Assembly: GCA_022843385.1 (NCBI GenBank)
Contig: JALHNT010000025.1
Coordinates: 1-64,000 of the forward strand
Source: Anaerolineae bacterium
GTDB taxonomy: Bacteria; Chloroflexota; Anaerolineae; Aggregatilineales; Phototrophicaceae
Length of the DNA: 64,000 bases
Reading direction: 5' to 3'
Shown here piece by piece: positions 51,827 to 59,436 of this stretch. Within the stretch, counting starts at the first letter, position 1; each line of letters begins with the position of its first letter. Under the pieces are notes generated by a model. That model was not told the origin of the DNA. It did no database searches and saw nothing but the letters and a program-made list of their open reading frames with translations. The position numbers and the translations under genes were made by a program.

Positions 51827-52603
51827 TTAAGCTAAACGAGAACTCATGTCTTCGACAAGAATTACGCTGATGAGTTGTTGGCGATTCTGAAAAAGTTCTG
51901 TTGATTGTTTTTTCGGGAGGGGAAGTGGCTTTATGGTGTTATCCAATATGCCGTATTCAGAGAGTTCTCTGGCAAGAGTTACACGCACCTTCCGTTTGGC
52001 GGCAGTCAGTGTACTCACTGCATATCGACTGGTAGAAGCAACATCCTGTGTTTTGGCGGTTGTTATCAGCGCGTACAAGGCAAGTAGATACATGGAATTG
52101 GCATGAGCAACAGTATATTCAGCCACTCGTTGCAACGCCCAAGCGAGATCAATCCAGATGTCTATTCGGGATATAGTCAGACCTACTGTGTCTTCATTTT
52201 CCTGCAAGTCCACTTCATAGGCGATCTTGCGATGATGGCGTAAGTGCGTGTAGCGCTGTGCCTTTGAGTGAAATACAACAGCTTGGATAACATATTTCTT
52301 GGGTTTTTCCGCAAACACGTTAGGGTCATATTGCAGATGTTCCCACACCTTCAGATATCCCGACTGCATACAGTCATCAATATCTTCGGGATCGCTCATA
52401 CCCATTTGATCGCGCAGGACATGACCGACTATTCGGCTTGTAGTTTTGTAAAGCCCTTCAAAGGTAAACTCTCCAAATCCCGTAGGGTATGTTGATTCAG
52501 CCTTACTGGGATTAGTTTCATAGGATGAAACAGGGAATTGGTAATCGATTTCTTGACGATGTGACACCCCTCTCCGAGATTGTTCTAAATTACTGATGGA
52601 CAA
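51827..52603 (-). CDS. Divergent sigma-70-like protein of the mobile island
   Basis: A 258-residue soluble protein. Residues about 47-125 resemble sigma region 2: FTFEGLYKTTSRIVGHVLRD, DIDDCMQSGYLKVWEHLQYD, and KPKKYVIQAVVFHSKAQRY then HLRHHRK. A region-4-like helical part follows near 170-215 (DVASTSRYAVSTLTAAKRKV). It is clearly related to the 484-residue protein at 59437-60891, which shares YTFEEL, DDxxQxGYL and the following Lys/Tyr-spaced helix. It is co-directional with and upstream of the recombinase genes, so it may be their regulator; direct promoter recognition is inference. Confidence 0.65.
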   Translation of the reverse strand: MSISNLEQSRRGVSHRQEIDYQFPVSSYETNPSKAESTYPTGFGEFTFEGLYKTTSRIVGHVLRDQMGMSDPEDIDDCMQSGYLKVWEHLQYDPNVFAEKPKKYVIQAVVFHSKAQRYTHLRHHRKIAYEVDLQENEDTVGLTISRIDIWIDLAWALQRVAEYTVAHANSMYLLALYALITTAKTQDVASTSRYAVSTLTAAKRKVRVTLARELSEYGILDNTIKPLPLPKKQSTELFQNRQQLISVILVEDMSSRLA

Positions 52604-53105
52604 CCGAATTAGAAATCGCTGGATTGTATGTAGGGGCGCACTGCCGTGCGCCCGTCTGGATTAGGCGTTTTCGCTTTGGTTTATCCATGAGAAGATATAT
52701 CGTAGCACACGGGATGCTGTACGTCTAAGCATCGTTGCCTTTCGATTGATACCAAAGTTCAGTGAATTCACGAATGTTTCTACTCTTTTGCCCTAAATCC
52801 ATCCGTGAGGGAGAAGGGGCTGAGGGATAGCAGGCAAAATCTATGATTCACTGAGTTTTGATTGTGTCTCGTACAAATGGGTTTCGTAGAGCCTTCGAGG
52901 TTTTGTCAAGCGCTTGCGGGTTGACCAACGGATTAGGCGCAAGACCTCTACTTCTCGGTTGAACAGAGTGAAGGCATTGGCAAAACACTGAAACGAAAGA
53001 GAATGAGAGTGGTACGCCCTATCTGGATAGCCTTAAAAGTAATATTATGAGTCTATATCCTCAAGTGCCTCGAGTCAATACACCTAGAATCATTGAATCA
53101 TTTGA
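52604..53105. other. Gene-free right end of the island with GTAGGGGCGCA repeat
   Basis: About 500 bases without a supportable gene. At 52630-52653 is GTAGGGGCGCAC-TGCC-GTGCGCCC, an 8-bp stem related to the palindrome at 6949-6976. Another inverted pair, CAGTGAAT (near 52760) and ATTCACTG (near 52850), is visible. The right junction with capsid-like sequence is at about 53100. No attachment-site repeat of useful length could be matched to the left junction. Confidence 0.45.
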
Positions 53106-53212
53106 TCGCTGACGCCGTACTACAACAGCGACCCGATCACCGCCACTGTCCGGCTGGCCTTTGTCAACTTCGAAGACGAAGCTGCCACAGCGATCTTCAA
53201 TCTCACCATCTA
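53106..53212 (+). pseudogene. Second capsid-like C-terminal fragment, inverted
   Basis: Plus-strand codons encode TPYYNSDPITATVRLAFVNF then EDEAATAIFNLTI and TAG. This is homologous to the last 35 residues of the left fragment (PYYDSYQITATVRLAFVNF, DAEAASALFNVTV), but in opposite orientation. Homology stops abruptly near 53100, with a TGA in frame just before. A terminator-like hairpin follows, as it does for the left copy. Confidence 0.65.
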
Positions 53213-53222
53213 GCGAACGAAA

Positions 53223-53250
53223 GAGGCAGAGAGTAACTACTCTCCGCCTC
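53223..53250 (+). terminator. Terminator of the right capsid-like remnant
   Basis: GAGGC-a-GAGAGT-AACT-ACTCTC-c-GCCTC, an 11-bp stem with one mismatch and a tetraloop, 11 bases after the TAG. Confidence 0.75.
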
Positions 53251-53453
53251 CACCAGATCTCACAGCCACCGTGATTGACGATGGGTTGAATGCCCGGAGC
53301 CAGTCCGGCAGCGCCTATGCCTTCGCCGTGTGGGCGGTTGATCTGGCGGGCAACGGGTCGCTCAACACCGAACTCTCGGCGCAAGCGACCACGCGGGTGG
53401 AACGAGGGGCAGCCAGCCCCAGCCTAGTCGCGGATGTGACCCACCTACACTGA
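53251..53453 (+). pseudogene. Fibronectin type III domain fragment
   Basis: An open plus-strand frame reads DLTATVIDDGLNARSQSGSA, YAFAVWAVDLAGNGSLNTEL and SAQATTRVERGAA, ending at a TGA. The YxFxVxAVDxAGNxS text is the last strands of an FN3 domain. No start codon with a ribosome site exists and the first half of the domain is missing. It is a relic of a larger surface or phage structural gene and is followed by a terminator. Confidence 0.6.
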
Positions 53454-53483
53454 CGCTTTCAGCGTAGCACAGGTGCAGGCGGG

Positions 53484-53518
53484 AAACCGGAACAGCTATT
53501 TCGAGTTGGTTCCGGTTT
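53484..53518 (+). terminator. Terminator after the FN3 relic
   Basis: AAACCGGAAC / GTTCCGGTTT with a 15-base loop, followed by TGAGG. It lies 30 bases past the relic stop codon and 40 bases from the convergent propeller gene. Confidence 0.7.
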
Positions 53519-53557
53519 TGAGGGTGGCAGTGGATGATTAGCTTTCCGGACGCTCAT

Positions 53558-54913
53558 TCATTGGCCTGGACTCAAAAAGTAGAAAGGTGATTCAATAGCA
53601 TCTTTAACCACCGTGCTTTGTTGGCTAGACATGTTCAAGGCTATCAGTTGATTGATAGGTTGGTTCTCGAAGTATCTTGCACAAGCCTGATTGTTTGTCT
53701 GAGTATACAGGACATTTGAACCGTCTACTGCCCAACTCACCTGACAGACTGGCCGCAGGTCATCCAGTTCAACGACGGCACCTCCCTGAATCAAATCCAC
53801 GACAATCAGATTACCTGCCTGAGAACGCGTTGGGTCTACGCTTCCTATCGCAAGAAAACGTCCGTCAGGAGAGAGTTCAATACTATCTGGCAAACGAACA
53901 TCCTCATTGAGCCCAGTAGATGTATGTTCAAATAACTGCATTAAGCCAACTCCGGGTACGAAGCGCATTACATGGATTTGCGGCAACCCACCGTTTGATG
54001 TAGTGCCATCGTTGTAAACAACCAGATACAAGTTATTGTCTAACTTATTGAAAATGATACGCTGGATTTGCGGCGGCAGAATAGCATCGGGTATCGCTAC
54101 TCCAATATCCGCTTCAAAGGTTACGCTCCCCTGCATGTCTATTGAATATAGCAGCTCAAATCCGTCCAGATTCATCGGGTCATCGCCGATAGTTCCATAG
54201 ATGCGTCCATCGGCTGGATTCCACGTCAACAGTCCAAGTCCAAGATCAGTCATAGGTATATATCCTCGCAAGTCCAGAGTAGCTATATCAAGCCTAGTCA
54301 ATGGACGCGTTGTGATGCCCTGAGTAGAGAATGTGCCCATATAAACGTCACTGGATGCTCTACATGTTTCCCCACATACTGAGGTGCCATTGAACATAAA
54401 CTGATTGCTATCTGGTAACCATTGAAATCCAAAACCGTATCCTATTTGAATTGGTAATAGCTGTTGCGTTTGCAGATCAAATATCAGTGTAGACTCAAGA
54501 AGTGATGAAGGTAACAGGATGAGTTTGGAGCTATCCGGTGACCACTTTACGATGTAACCAAATTGTGAATTCTGAGTCTTTGGCAGTGAATGTTGGATAA
54601 TTGCTTTTGTATTCAATTCAATCACTTCAAGCGTAAAATTGCTGTCGGCATCGGCGACAATGAATGCAAGTTGAGAACCATTGGGTGCAAGTGCAGAATA
54701 TAGCCATTCTCCCTGAAGATCAGTGGTTTGCATCTCAACTGAAGATATTGTGCTGGTTGACTGATCGAAGTCAAATCGCTGAATTTGAAGAGTGTCCTGA
54801 TTAGGCGTGAGGATGTACCCATCTAACGTTTGTACATCTTGGGCGGCCAGCCTAGCCACAAACAAAATTACGAAGAAGACAATCAACAGAATAGCTGAAT
54901 TACGACTTTTCAT
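53558..54913 (-). CDS. Secreted beta-propeller (TolB/WD40-like) protein
   Basis: The ATG at 54913 (GGGAG nine bases upstream) starts MKSRNSAILLIVFFVILFVA, a signal peptide ending RLAAQ. The 451-residue product carries repeated propeller strands of TolB/PD40 type: YSALAPNGSQLAFIVADADS, YIVKWSPDSSKLILLP, GFQWLPDSNQFMFNG, SIELSPDGRFLAIGSVDP, QVSWAVDGSNVLYTQ. Cys pairs (VCGETC, VCQ to ACARYF) suggest disulfides. It starts 21 bases after the stop of the large beta-helix protein gene, so the two are co-transcribed and probably act together at the surface. Confidence 0.85.
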   Translation of the reverse strand: MKSRNSAILLIVFFVILFVARLAAQDVQTLDGYILTPNQDTLQIQRFDFDQSTSTISSVEMQTTDLQGEWLYSALAPNGSQLAFIVADADSNFTLEVIELNTKAIIQHSLPKTQNSQFGYIVKWSPDSSKLILLPSSLLESTLIFDLQTQQLLPIQIGYGFGFQWLPDSNQFMFNGTSVCGETCRASSDVYMGTFSTQGITTRPLTRLDIATLDLRGYIPMTDLGLGLLTWNPADGRIYGTIGDDPMNLDGFELLYSIDMQGSVTFEADIGVAIPDAILPPQIQRIIFNKLDNNLYLVVYNDGTTSNGGLPQIHVMRFVPGVGLMQLFEHTSTGLNEDVRLPDSIELSPDGRFLAIGSVDPTRSQAGNLIVVDLIQGGAVVELDDLRPVCQVSWAVDGSNVLYTQTNNQACARYFENQPINQLIALNMSSQQSTVVKDAIESPFYFLSPGQ

Positions 54914-54933
54914 CGGATGTACTCCCACTTCAC

Positions 54934-57900
54934 CTAATTCCAAGGTGGTTCGGCATAAGTTTGGTTGGTATCATTGACCTGAACCGTGTCAATGTGTTCT
55001 ATGTCTCCGTATGGTCCAATTGGACCGTAATTGCCTAGGTAAATGCCAGATGCTACATATTCACCTGCCCCTGAGTTAAATCGTGGAGAAGCCAAACCAA
55101 CGTGCGTGTAGTTATAGCGCAAGACAGTGGCTCCTATTGCATTCTTAACGAGAATTGCCATTGTTCCAGTACTTGAGCTATAGCCTCCAAGAATGCCGCC
55201 TCTATAAATGTACGTCGCATTGGAGCTTGCTGTGAGATCAATTCCACAGTTTTCGGTTGCACTTATGTCTCTATAGGGACACGGGCGTGTATCAGGATTA
55301 CTTGTATCCCCCCAACACAGCAAGTTGTCATTCCCACATCCCAAGCTTGGATGAGCAAATGGCGCAATAACAGTTGCAGGCAACCCATTAAATATGCGCG
55401 GTGCAGGAACGGGGGATGAAGGCCGACAGTTCAAGACTGCTGTGAAGCATTCCGGCAATTCGGCTTCGGTCATGAAGGGTGCAAATCCCTGGGTCACACA
55501 AGGCGAATTGCGACTGATGCCAGACTCGATGAACTTCACCCACCGTTCCGGTTGATTTACCCCGTCGCTGTTTTTGTACAAAACCCGTGCATACTGCTGG
55601 TTGAGGTGTACCTGCGTAATCAGCACTGGAACATTGGCACCGATGCTGAGGGTGGCAGGGGTTCCTCCGTTTGTCCGGTCGCGTACCCCGCCTAATGAGT
55701 AGGATAGAACCGCCGCATTGAGAATGAACAGACAACGATCACGCAAGTTGGTTGTAGGCGATGGTGCAGCCGTTGGTTGACCTGCGCTAGTCATCAAGGG
55801 AAGATTGCCACAAGGGGTGTTATTTGGCACTTGCATCGGTGTGCCATCGGCTTTTGCCCAATCACCCGATAGACCAACCCGGTAAGTACCCAAGCGATAC
55901 CATAGTTCTCCATCCAGGTTGGGATGAATGCCCACAATTTCAATACCATTGGGAGGCAAGTTACCGGCTGCAGCGTTAACAGTAGCCACCACGCTGCTTT
56001 GGCTAGACGGTTGGCTATGAACATCGAAGCTACTTGACGGAAGTTGTGCATAACAGATCGATCCAAGTGTTGGCGTCGCTGTCGGGGTAAAGGTCGGCGA
56101 CGGCGTCGCGGTATTCTGCGTGAAGTTAACGACCAGGCGAGGAGCGCAGTTGGTGTTCGCGCCATCGACACAGGCGCGCCCCTCGAAACTCCTGCCGAAC
56201 TTGCGCGACCAGGTGCCAAAGGAGCCGCGCAGCATGAAGGCCAGGGCGTTGCCGCTCTGCCAGCCGCCGCGATTGATGATCTCCTGCACGATGGGGGTGA
56301 CATCTTCAACGGTGTACCACTGGTTCACATTCCAGGCCAGATTGGAGCTGTGGCTGATCTGGGCGGTGGTGCGATTACGCGATGACGGACGGCTGCTGTC
56401 GCTGAAGGCGAAGGCATTGTCGCTGTTGTTGCCCCAGACCGTCGCCTCCAATTGTATCCAGTCGTTTTGGGGGGTATAGAAGTCAATCCGCGCCCAGTTA
56501 ATGATGGCGTTCTTGGGGATGGTCACGCCGGTGAAGCGCAGCCCGGTCCAGTTCCAGTTGGTGGTTGAACCGCCCGTGCCGAACCAGGTACTATTGTCGG
56601 TGGTGGTGTAGGTGGTGTTGACTTCGTTCACATCATCATTGCCAGCATTGATCTGAAAGACGACGGTTTGATTGGTGCTGACAACACCTGGCGCGGGCGG
56701 CACTGTGCAGTTCAGGGGCAAGGGGCTGGCGCTGTTGGGCGGCGCAGTGGACGCCGGATCAGGCGAGATTATGACGTTGCTGGTGACGAAGTTGGCCTGG
56801 AACGGCGGGTTCCAGTGGGTGCCGCCGCTGATGGTGACACCTGAACCGCTGCCATCATCGGCGTTGATGGCGCGAAAAGTAGTGAACTGACTCAACGACG
56901 TGAGGAAGTTGACTTTGTTCAGGGAAATGATGCCAGGCAACGCACCACGGCCCAATCCGTCCTCAATGGCTGCACCAGTGCGGCCGCTGTTATTCTCGAA
57001 TGTCAGGCATGAGCCGTTAATAGCCCCCTGGAAATTGGAGATCGCGCCGCCGCCACCAGATAATGCTTGATTATTGCGGAAATGGGTGTTTATGATGGCA
57101 GTGTTACTGTTGTTGATATTGTCTCCATTAACCTGTAATGCTCCGCCAGTGAAATTCGCTCGATTGTTTTCAAGCAGCATGTTGTACAGGTTCAGGCGAC
57201 CACCTCTGACCAAAAAGGCCCCACCAGTGAAGCGAAGGTTTCCTGGCCCGGTACCCATATTGCGGACCACGATGTTGTACATCGATAAGCAACTACCGAT
57301 TTCAACGATGACAGCATTGTGATTTGGGCCAGTTGTACCCCGGTCGAAGATGACATTCTGGCTGTAAGCATTGGGATGGATGTTGGCATTGTAGCTGTTG
57401 ATGCCGACCAGGATCAGTTTTCCCTGGATACTCAAATAGGTGTCTGTGCCTATCAGTTCACCGCCAGTGTAGAGGGGTTGAGAAAAGGTATAAACCCCAG
57501 GCGTCAAGAATACGACATAGGTATTGCTCTTATTTTGATTGACGGTATTGCGGACATAATTTTGCAGGTCAGCGACAGTGCTGATGGTGACAGGTGCTTG
57601 TAGATTGATTACACAGGGATTGGCAGGAACGGTGGCACGGTAGGCACCCGTTGGCACCGGAGGTGGCACCTGGGTTAGCACCAGGGTTGGATGCGGCGTT
57701 ACTGTCGGCGGTTCAGTTTCACTCATTAGCAGATTTTCCGGCGCTGAAGTTGGGAGAGGCGCAACCGGTGTCCAGACGCTCACATCATCCAGCAGCACAG
57801 GCGCAGCCGCCAGTCCACTGAAGGAAAAAGTGCCAGGTGCCAGGGGCGACGAGTCCTGGGCGACCAGGGTTTCGACCTCATCAATGCTAACGCGCACATA

Positions 57901-58674
57901 CTCCCCAATCGCGGAAAGCCGCAGCGTCCGCCATTGTCCGGCTTCGGTCGGCTTGACCGCGCCCGAGGCGAGCGGTTGCCCATTCCGATTGAGACTGATC
58001 TGACCTGCGGCGGTCAGATAAACAGCGTAATTGCTCTCTTTGCTCTCACGAACCGCTAACCGTACCGCGCCCGTCGTGAACTGGAAGCGCACCTGTACCG
58101 CGACTTCGTTCAAGGTGTCATGGACAAAAGTGAGGGGAGCATCGGTTGTTCCTTGAAAGGCCTGTCCGCCCTCGCTGGCGACCAGCGACCAGCCCTCGTC
58201 CAGAGTCCAGAGGTAAAGGGCACCGCTGTCGAGATTGTCACTGAAGAGCAGCGCCATTGGCGGCTCAGGGGGATAAAGCGGCAGCGTTGCTGATGGCAGT
58301 GCCGTCTCGCTAGGTGTCTCAATCAACGCTGGGGTCAGGGTGATCTCGCTGGTTGCGCTCTCGGAGGGTGCAGGGGCTATATCCGGTGTCCAGGTGATTT
58401 CGAGGGTCGCTGTTTCGCTTGAAACCAGCGTGGGCGATTCGATCAACGTTTCCGTTGCCGTTTCGGTCAGCGTTGGAGTTGGCGTTTCGGTCACGGTTTC
58501 GCCTGGCGAAGCTGTCGCGGTTTCGGTGAAAGTGGGCAGTGGCGTCTCAGTGAAAACCGAGGGGAGAGTCGAGGGGTCAGGCGTGGCGTCCTGTGCTAGT
58601 CCGGGCGGGAGGGACAACATGAACAACACTGCAAGCAGGATGATGAATGCCGAATGCCGTGATGTGCGCAGCAT
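54934..58674 (-). CDS. Giant secreted beta-helix protein with DNRLRE-like and M23-like parts
   Basis: A 1246-residue secreted protein; the signal peptide ends near PGLAQDA. Order: a Thr/Pro/Glu-rich mucin-like stretch (about 30-135), a jelly-roll (about 145-305, LFSDNLDSGALYLWTLDEGW), and a right-handed beta-helix (about 360-640, NMLLENNRANFTGGALQVNG). A DNRLRE/CBM96-like domain follows (about 675-860, with ARIDFYTP and WYTVEDVTPIVQEII), then an SH3-like part (DVHSQPSSQSSVVATV). The C-terminal 130 residues resemble an M23 peptidase fold (VIAPFAHPSLG, YNYTHVGL, GNYGPIGPYGDIEHIDTVQV) in which the zinc HxH is degraded to EHID. Probably an adhesive surface protein. Confidence 0.8.
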   Translation of the reverse strand: MLRTSRHSAFIILLAVLFMLSLPPGLAQDATPDPSTLPSVFTETPLPTFTETATASPGETVTETPTPTLTETATETLIESPTLVSSETATLEITWTPDIAPAPSESATSEITLTPALIETPSETALPSATLPLYPPEPPMALLFSDNLDSGALYLWTLDEGWSLVASEGGQAFQGTTDAPLTFVHDTLNEVAVQVRFQFTTGAVRLAVRESKESNYAVYLTAAGQISLNRNGQPLASGAVKPTEAGQWRTLRLSAIGEYVRVSIDEVETLVAQDSSPLAPGTFSFSGLAAAPVLLDDVSVWTPVAPLPTSAPENLLMSETEPPTVTPHPTLVLTQVPPPVPTGAYRATVPANPCVINLQAPVTISTVADLQNYVRNTVNQNKSNTYVVFLTPGVYTFSQPLYTGGELIGTDTYLSIQGKLILVGINSYNANIHPNAYSQNVIFDRGTTGPNHNAVIVEIGSCLSMYNIVVRNMGTGPGNLRFTGGAFLVRGGRLNLYNMLLENNRANFTGGALQVNGDNINNSNTAIINTHFRNNQALSGGGGAISNFQGAINGSCLTFENNSGRTGAAIEDGLGRGALPGIISLNKVNFLTSLSQFTTFRAINADDGSGSGVTISGGTHWNPPFQANFVTSNVIISPDPASTAPPNSASPLPLNCTVPPAPGVVSTNQTVVFQINAGNDDVNEVNTTYTTTDNSTWFGTGGSTTNWNWTGLRFTGVTIPKNAIINWARIDFYTPQNDWIQLEATVWGNNSDNAFAFSDSSRPSSRNRTTAQISHSSNLAWNVNQWYTVEDVTPIVQEIINRGGWQSGNALAFMLRGSFGTWSRKFGRSFEGRACVDGANTNCAPRLVVNFTQNTATPSPTFTPTATPTLGSICYAQLPSSSFDVHSQPSSQSSVVATVNAAAGNLPPNGIEIVGIHPNLDGELWYRLGTYRVGLSGDWAKADGTPMQVPNNTPCGNLPLMTSAGQPTAAPSPTTNLRDRCLFILNAAVLSYSLGGVRDRTNGGTPATLSIGANVPVLITQVHLNQQYARVLYKNSDGVNQPERWVKFIESGISRNSPCVTQGFAPFMTEAELPECFTAVLNCRPSSPVPAPRIFNGLPATVIAPFAHPSLGCGNDNLLCWGDTSNPDTRPCPYRDISATENCGIDLTASSNATYIYRGGILGGYSSSTGTMAILVKNAIGATVLRYNYTHVGLASPRFNSGAGEYVASGIYLGNYGPIGPYGDIEHIDTVQVNDTNQTYAEPPWN

Positions 58675-58937
58675 AACTCCCCCTCATTTATTCACTGCTA
58701 GTGACAGTACCGCATATTGTCAAAAATTGCCCTACGATTGCCCTACGATTCACAGAGATTTAACGCAAAGATGATAAGTGTCATGGCTGTGCAGTGATAG
58801 TTGTAAGGGCAATGTAAATCTGAAGAACTACCAGTTCACTCTGGGTGTCGATGGATTACTATTCTAACGTCGATTTTCTATCCAATGAGGGTATTGGGCG
58901 CGCCAATAAGCCAAGTTGTCCGCCCAAGAGTTGTGGC

Positions 58938-59087
58938 TTAGACGGCAAACTTGAGGCGATTTTTCTTGAGCCACCTGCTGAGATTAGGTTCAGTTGTTCC
59001 GTAACGTTTGGCAATGAAGGACTGCTTTGAGCCATTAGCAAGCAAGGCTTCAATTTCGGGACGATACTTGTCCAGTTTACTTCCATC
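58938..59087 (-). pseudogene. Small helix-turn-helix protein fragment
   Basis: Minus-strand codons from 59087 read DGSKLDKYRPEIEALLANGS, KQSFIAKRYGTTEPNLSRWL and KKNRLKFAV, then TAA. This is a compact three-helix HTH such as those in resolvases or transposon regulators. No ATG or GTG start is in frame before a TGA about 50 bases upstream, so it is a fragment or uses an unusual start. It abuts the hairpin cluster at 59112-59217, and both appear to belong to one inserted element. Confidence 0.5.
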
Positions 59088-59099
59088 AAAAGCTTTAGC

Positions 59100-59217
59100 C
59101 CGCCGAAGGCGGATAGGTAAAAGCCGTGCGCTTCAGCGCAGTTTTCTCTTTCAGCCGACCGAAGGTCGGAATTTCAACCCCTCAGCTTAAGCTGAGGGTA
59201 GTTTAGTTTTACCTATC
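59100..59217. mobile_element. Hairpin-cluster element, IS605/PATE-like
   Basis: An 11-bp inverted repeat GATAGGTAAAA (59112-59122) / TTTTACCTATC (59207-59217) encloses three perfect hairpins: TGCGC-TTCA-GCGCA (59127-59140), CCGACC-GAA-GGTCGG (59155-59169) and CCCTCAGC-TTAA-GCTGAGGG (59179-59198). A fourth, CCGCC-GAA-GGCGG (59100-59112), lies just outside. Such arrays are typical of IS200/IS605-type ends and of the scaffold RNAs made next to tnpB, but no tnpA or tnpB gene is present. I infer a non-autonomous relic inserted into the gene at 59187-59372. Confidence 0.6.
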
Positions 59218-59372
59218 ACTGTCGGCGTTGACGAGTCCAGTGTTGGATCAACTGGTTGAACATCTTGAGCCAAACCTGACTCAACCGAGATGGAAAGGAC
59301 AAGAAAGAGGACAAGCAATGAGGTAGAGAGCAGAGCGCGACCCAGAATCCAGAATCCCCCTGAAAAGAACAC
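59187..59372 (-). pseudogene. Secreted-protein 5' end truncated by element insertion
   Basis: A 61-codon frame opens with a convincing signal peptide (GRALLSTSLLVLFLVLSISV, then ESGLAQD) and a short Pro/Ser/Thr linker (QPVDPTLDSSTPTV). It then runs into the hairpin element at about 59217 and stops. The signal peptide style matches the large secreted protein upstream (GLAQDA). The rest of the gene is not seen on the other side of the element. Confidence 0.6.
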
Positions 59373-59436
59373 TTTGGTAACTTTCTTTGCTGCTCACAGA
59401 GCTATACCTCGTCGCGCCAATCGAATGACGACGGGA

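Noticed and set aside
48735..53115. Search for attL/attR direct repeats around the island
   Set aside because: Only TGATCG-size matches were seen between the two junctions, not distinguishable from chance.
58859..59089. 76-codon minus-strand ORF with an ATG
   Set aside because: The HTH-like text is in another frame of the same strand, and this ORF has no protein-like pattern.
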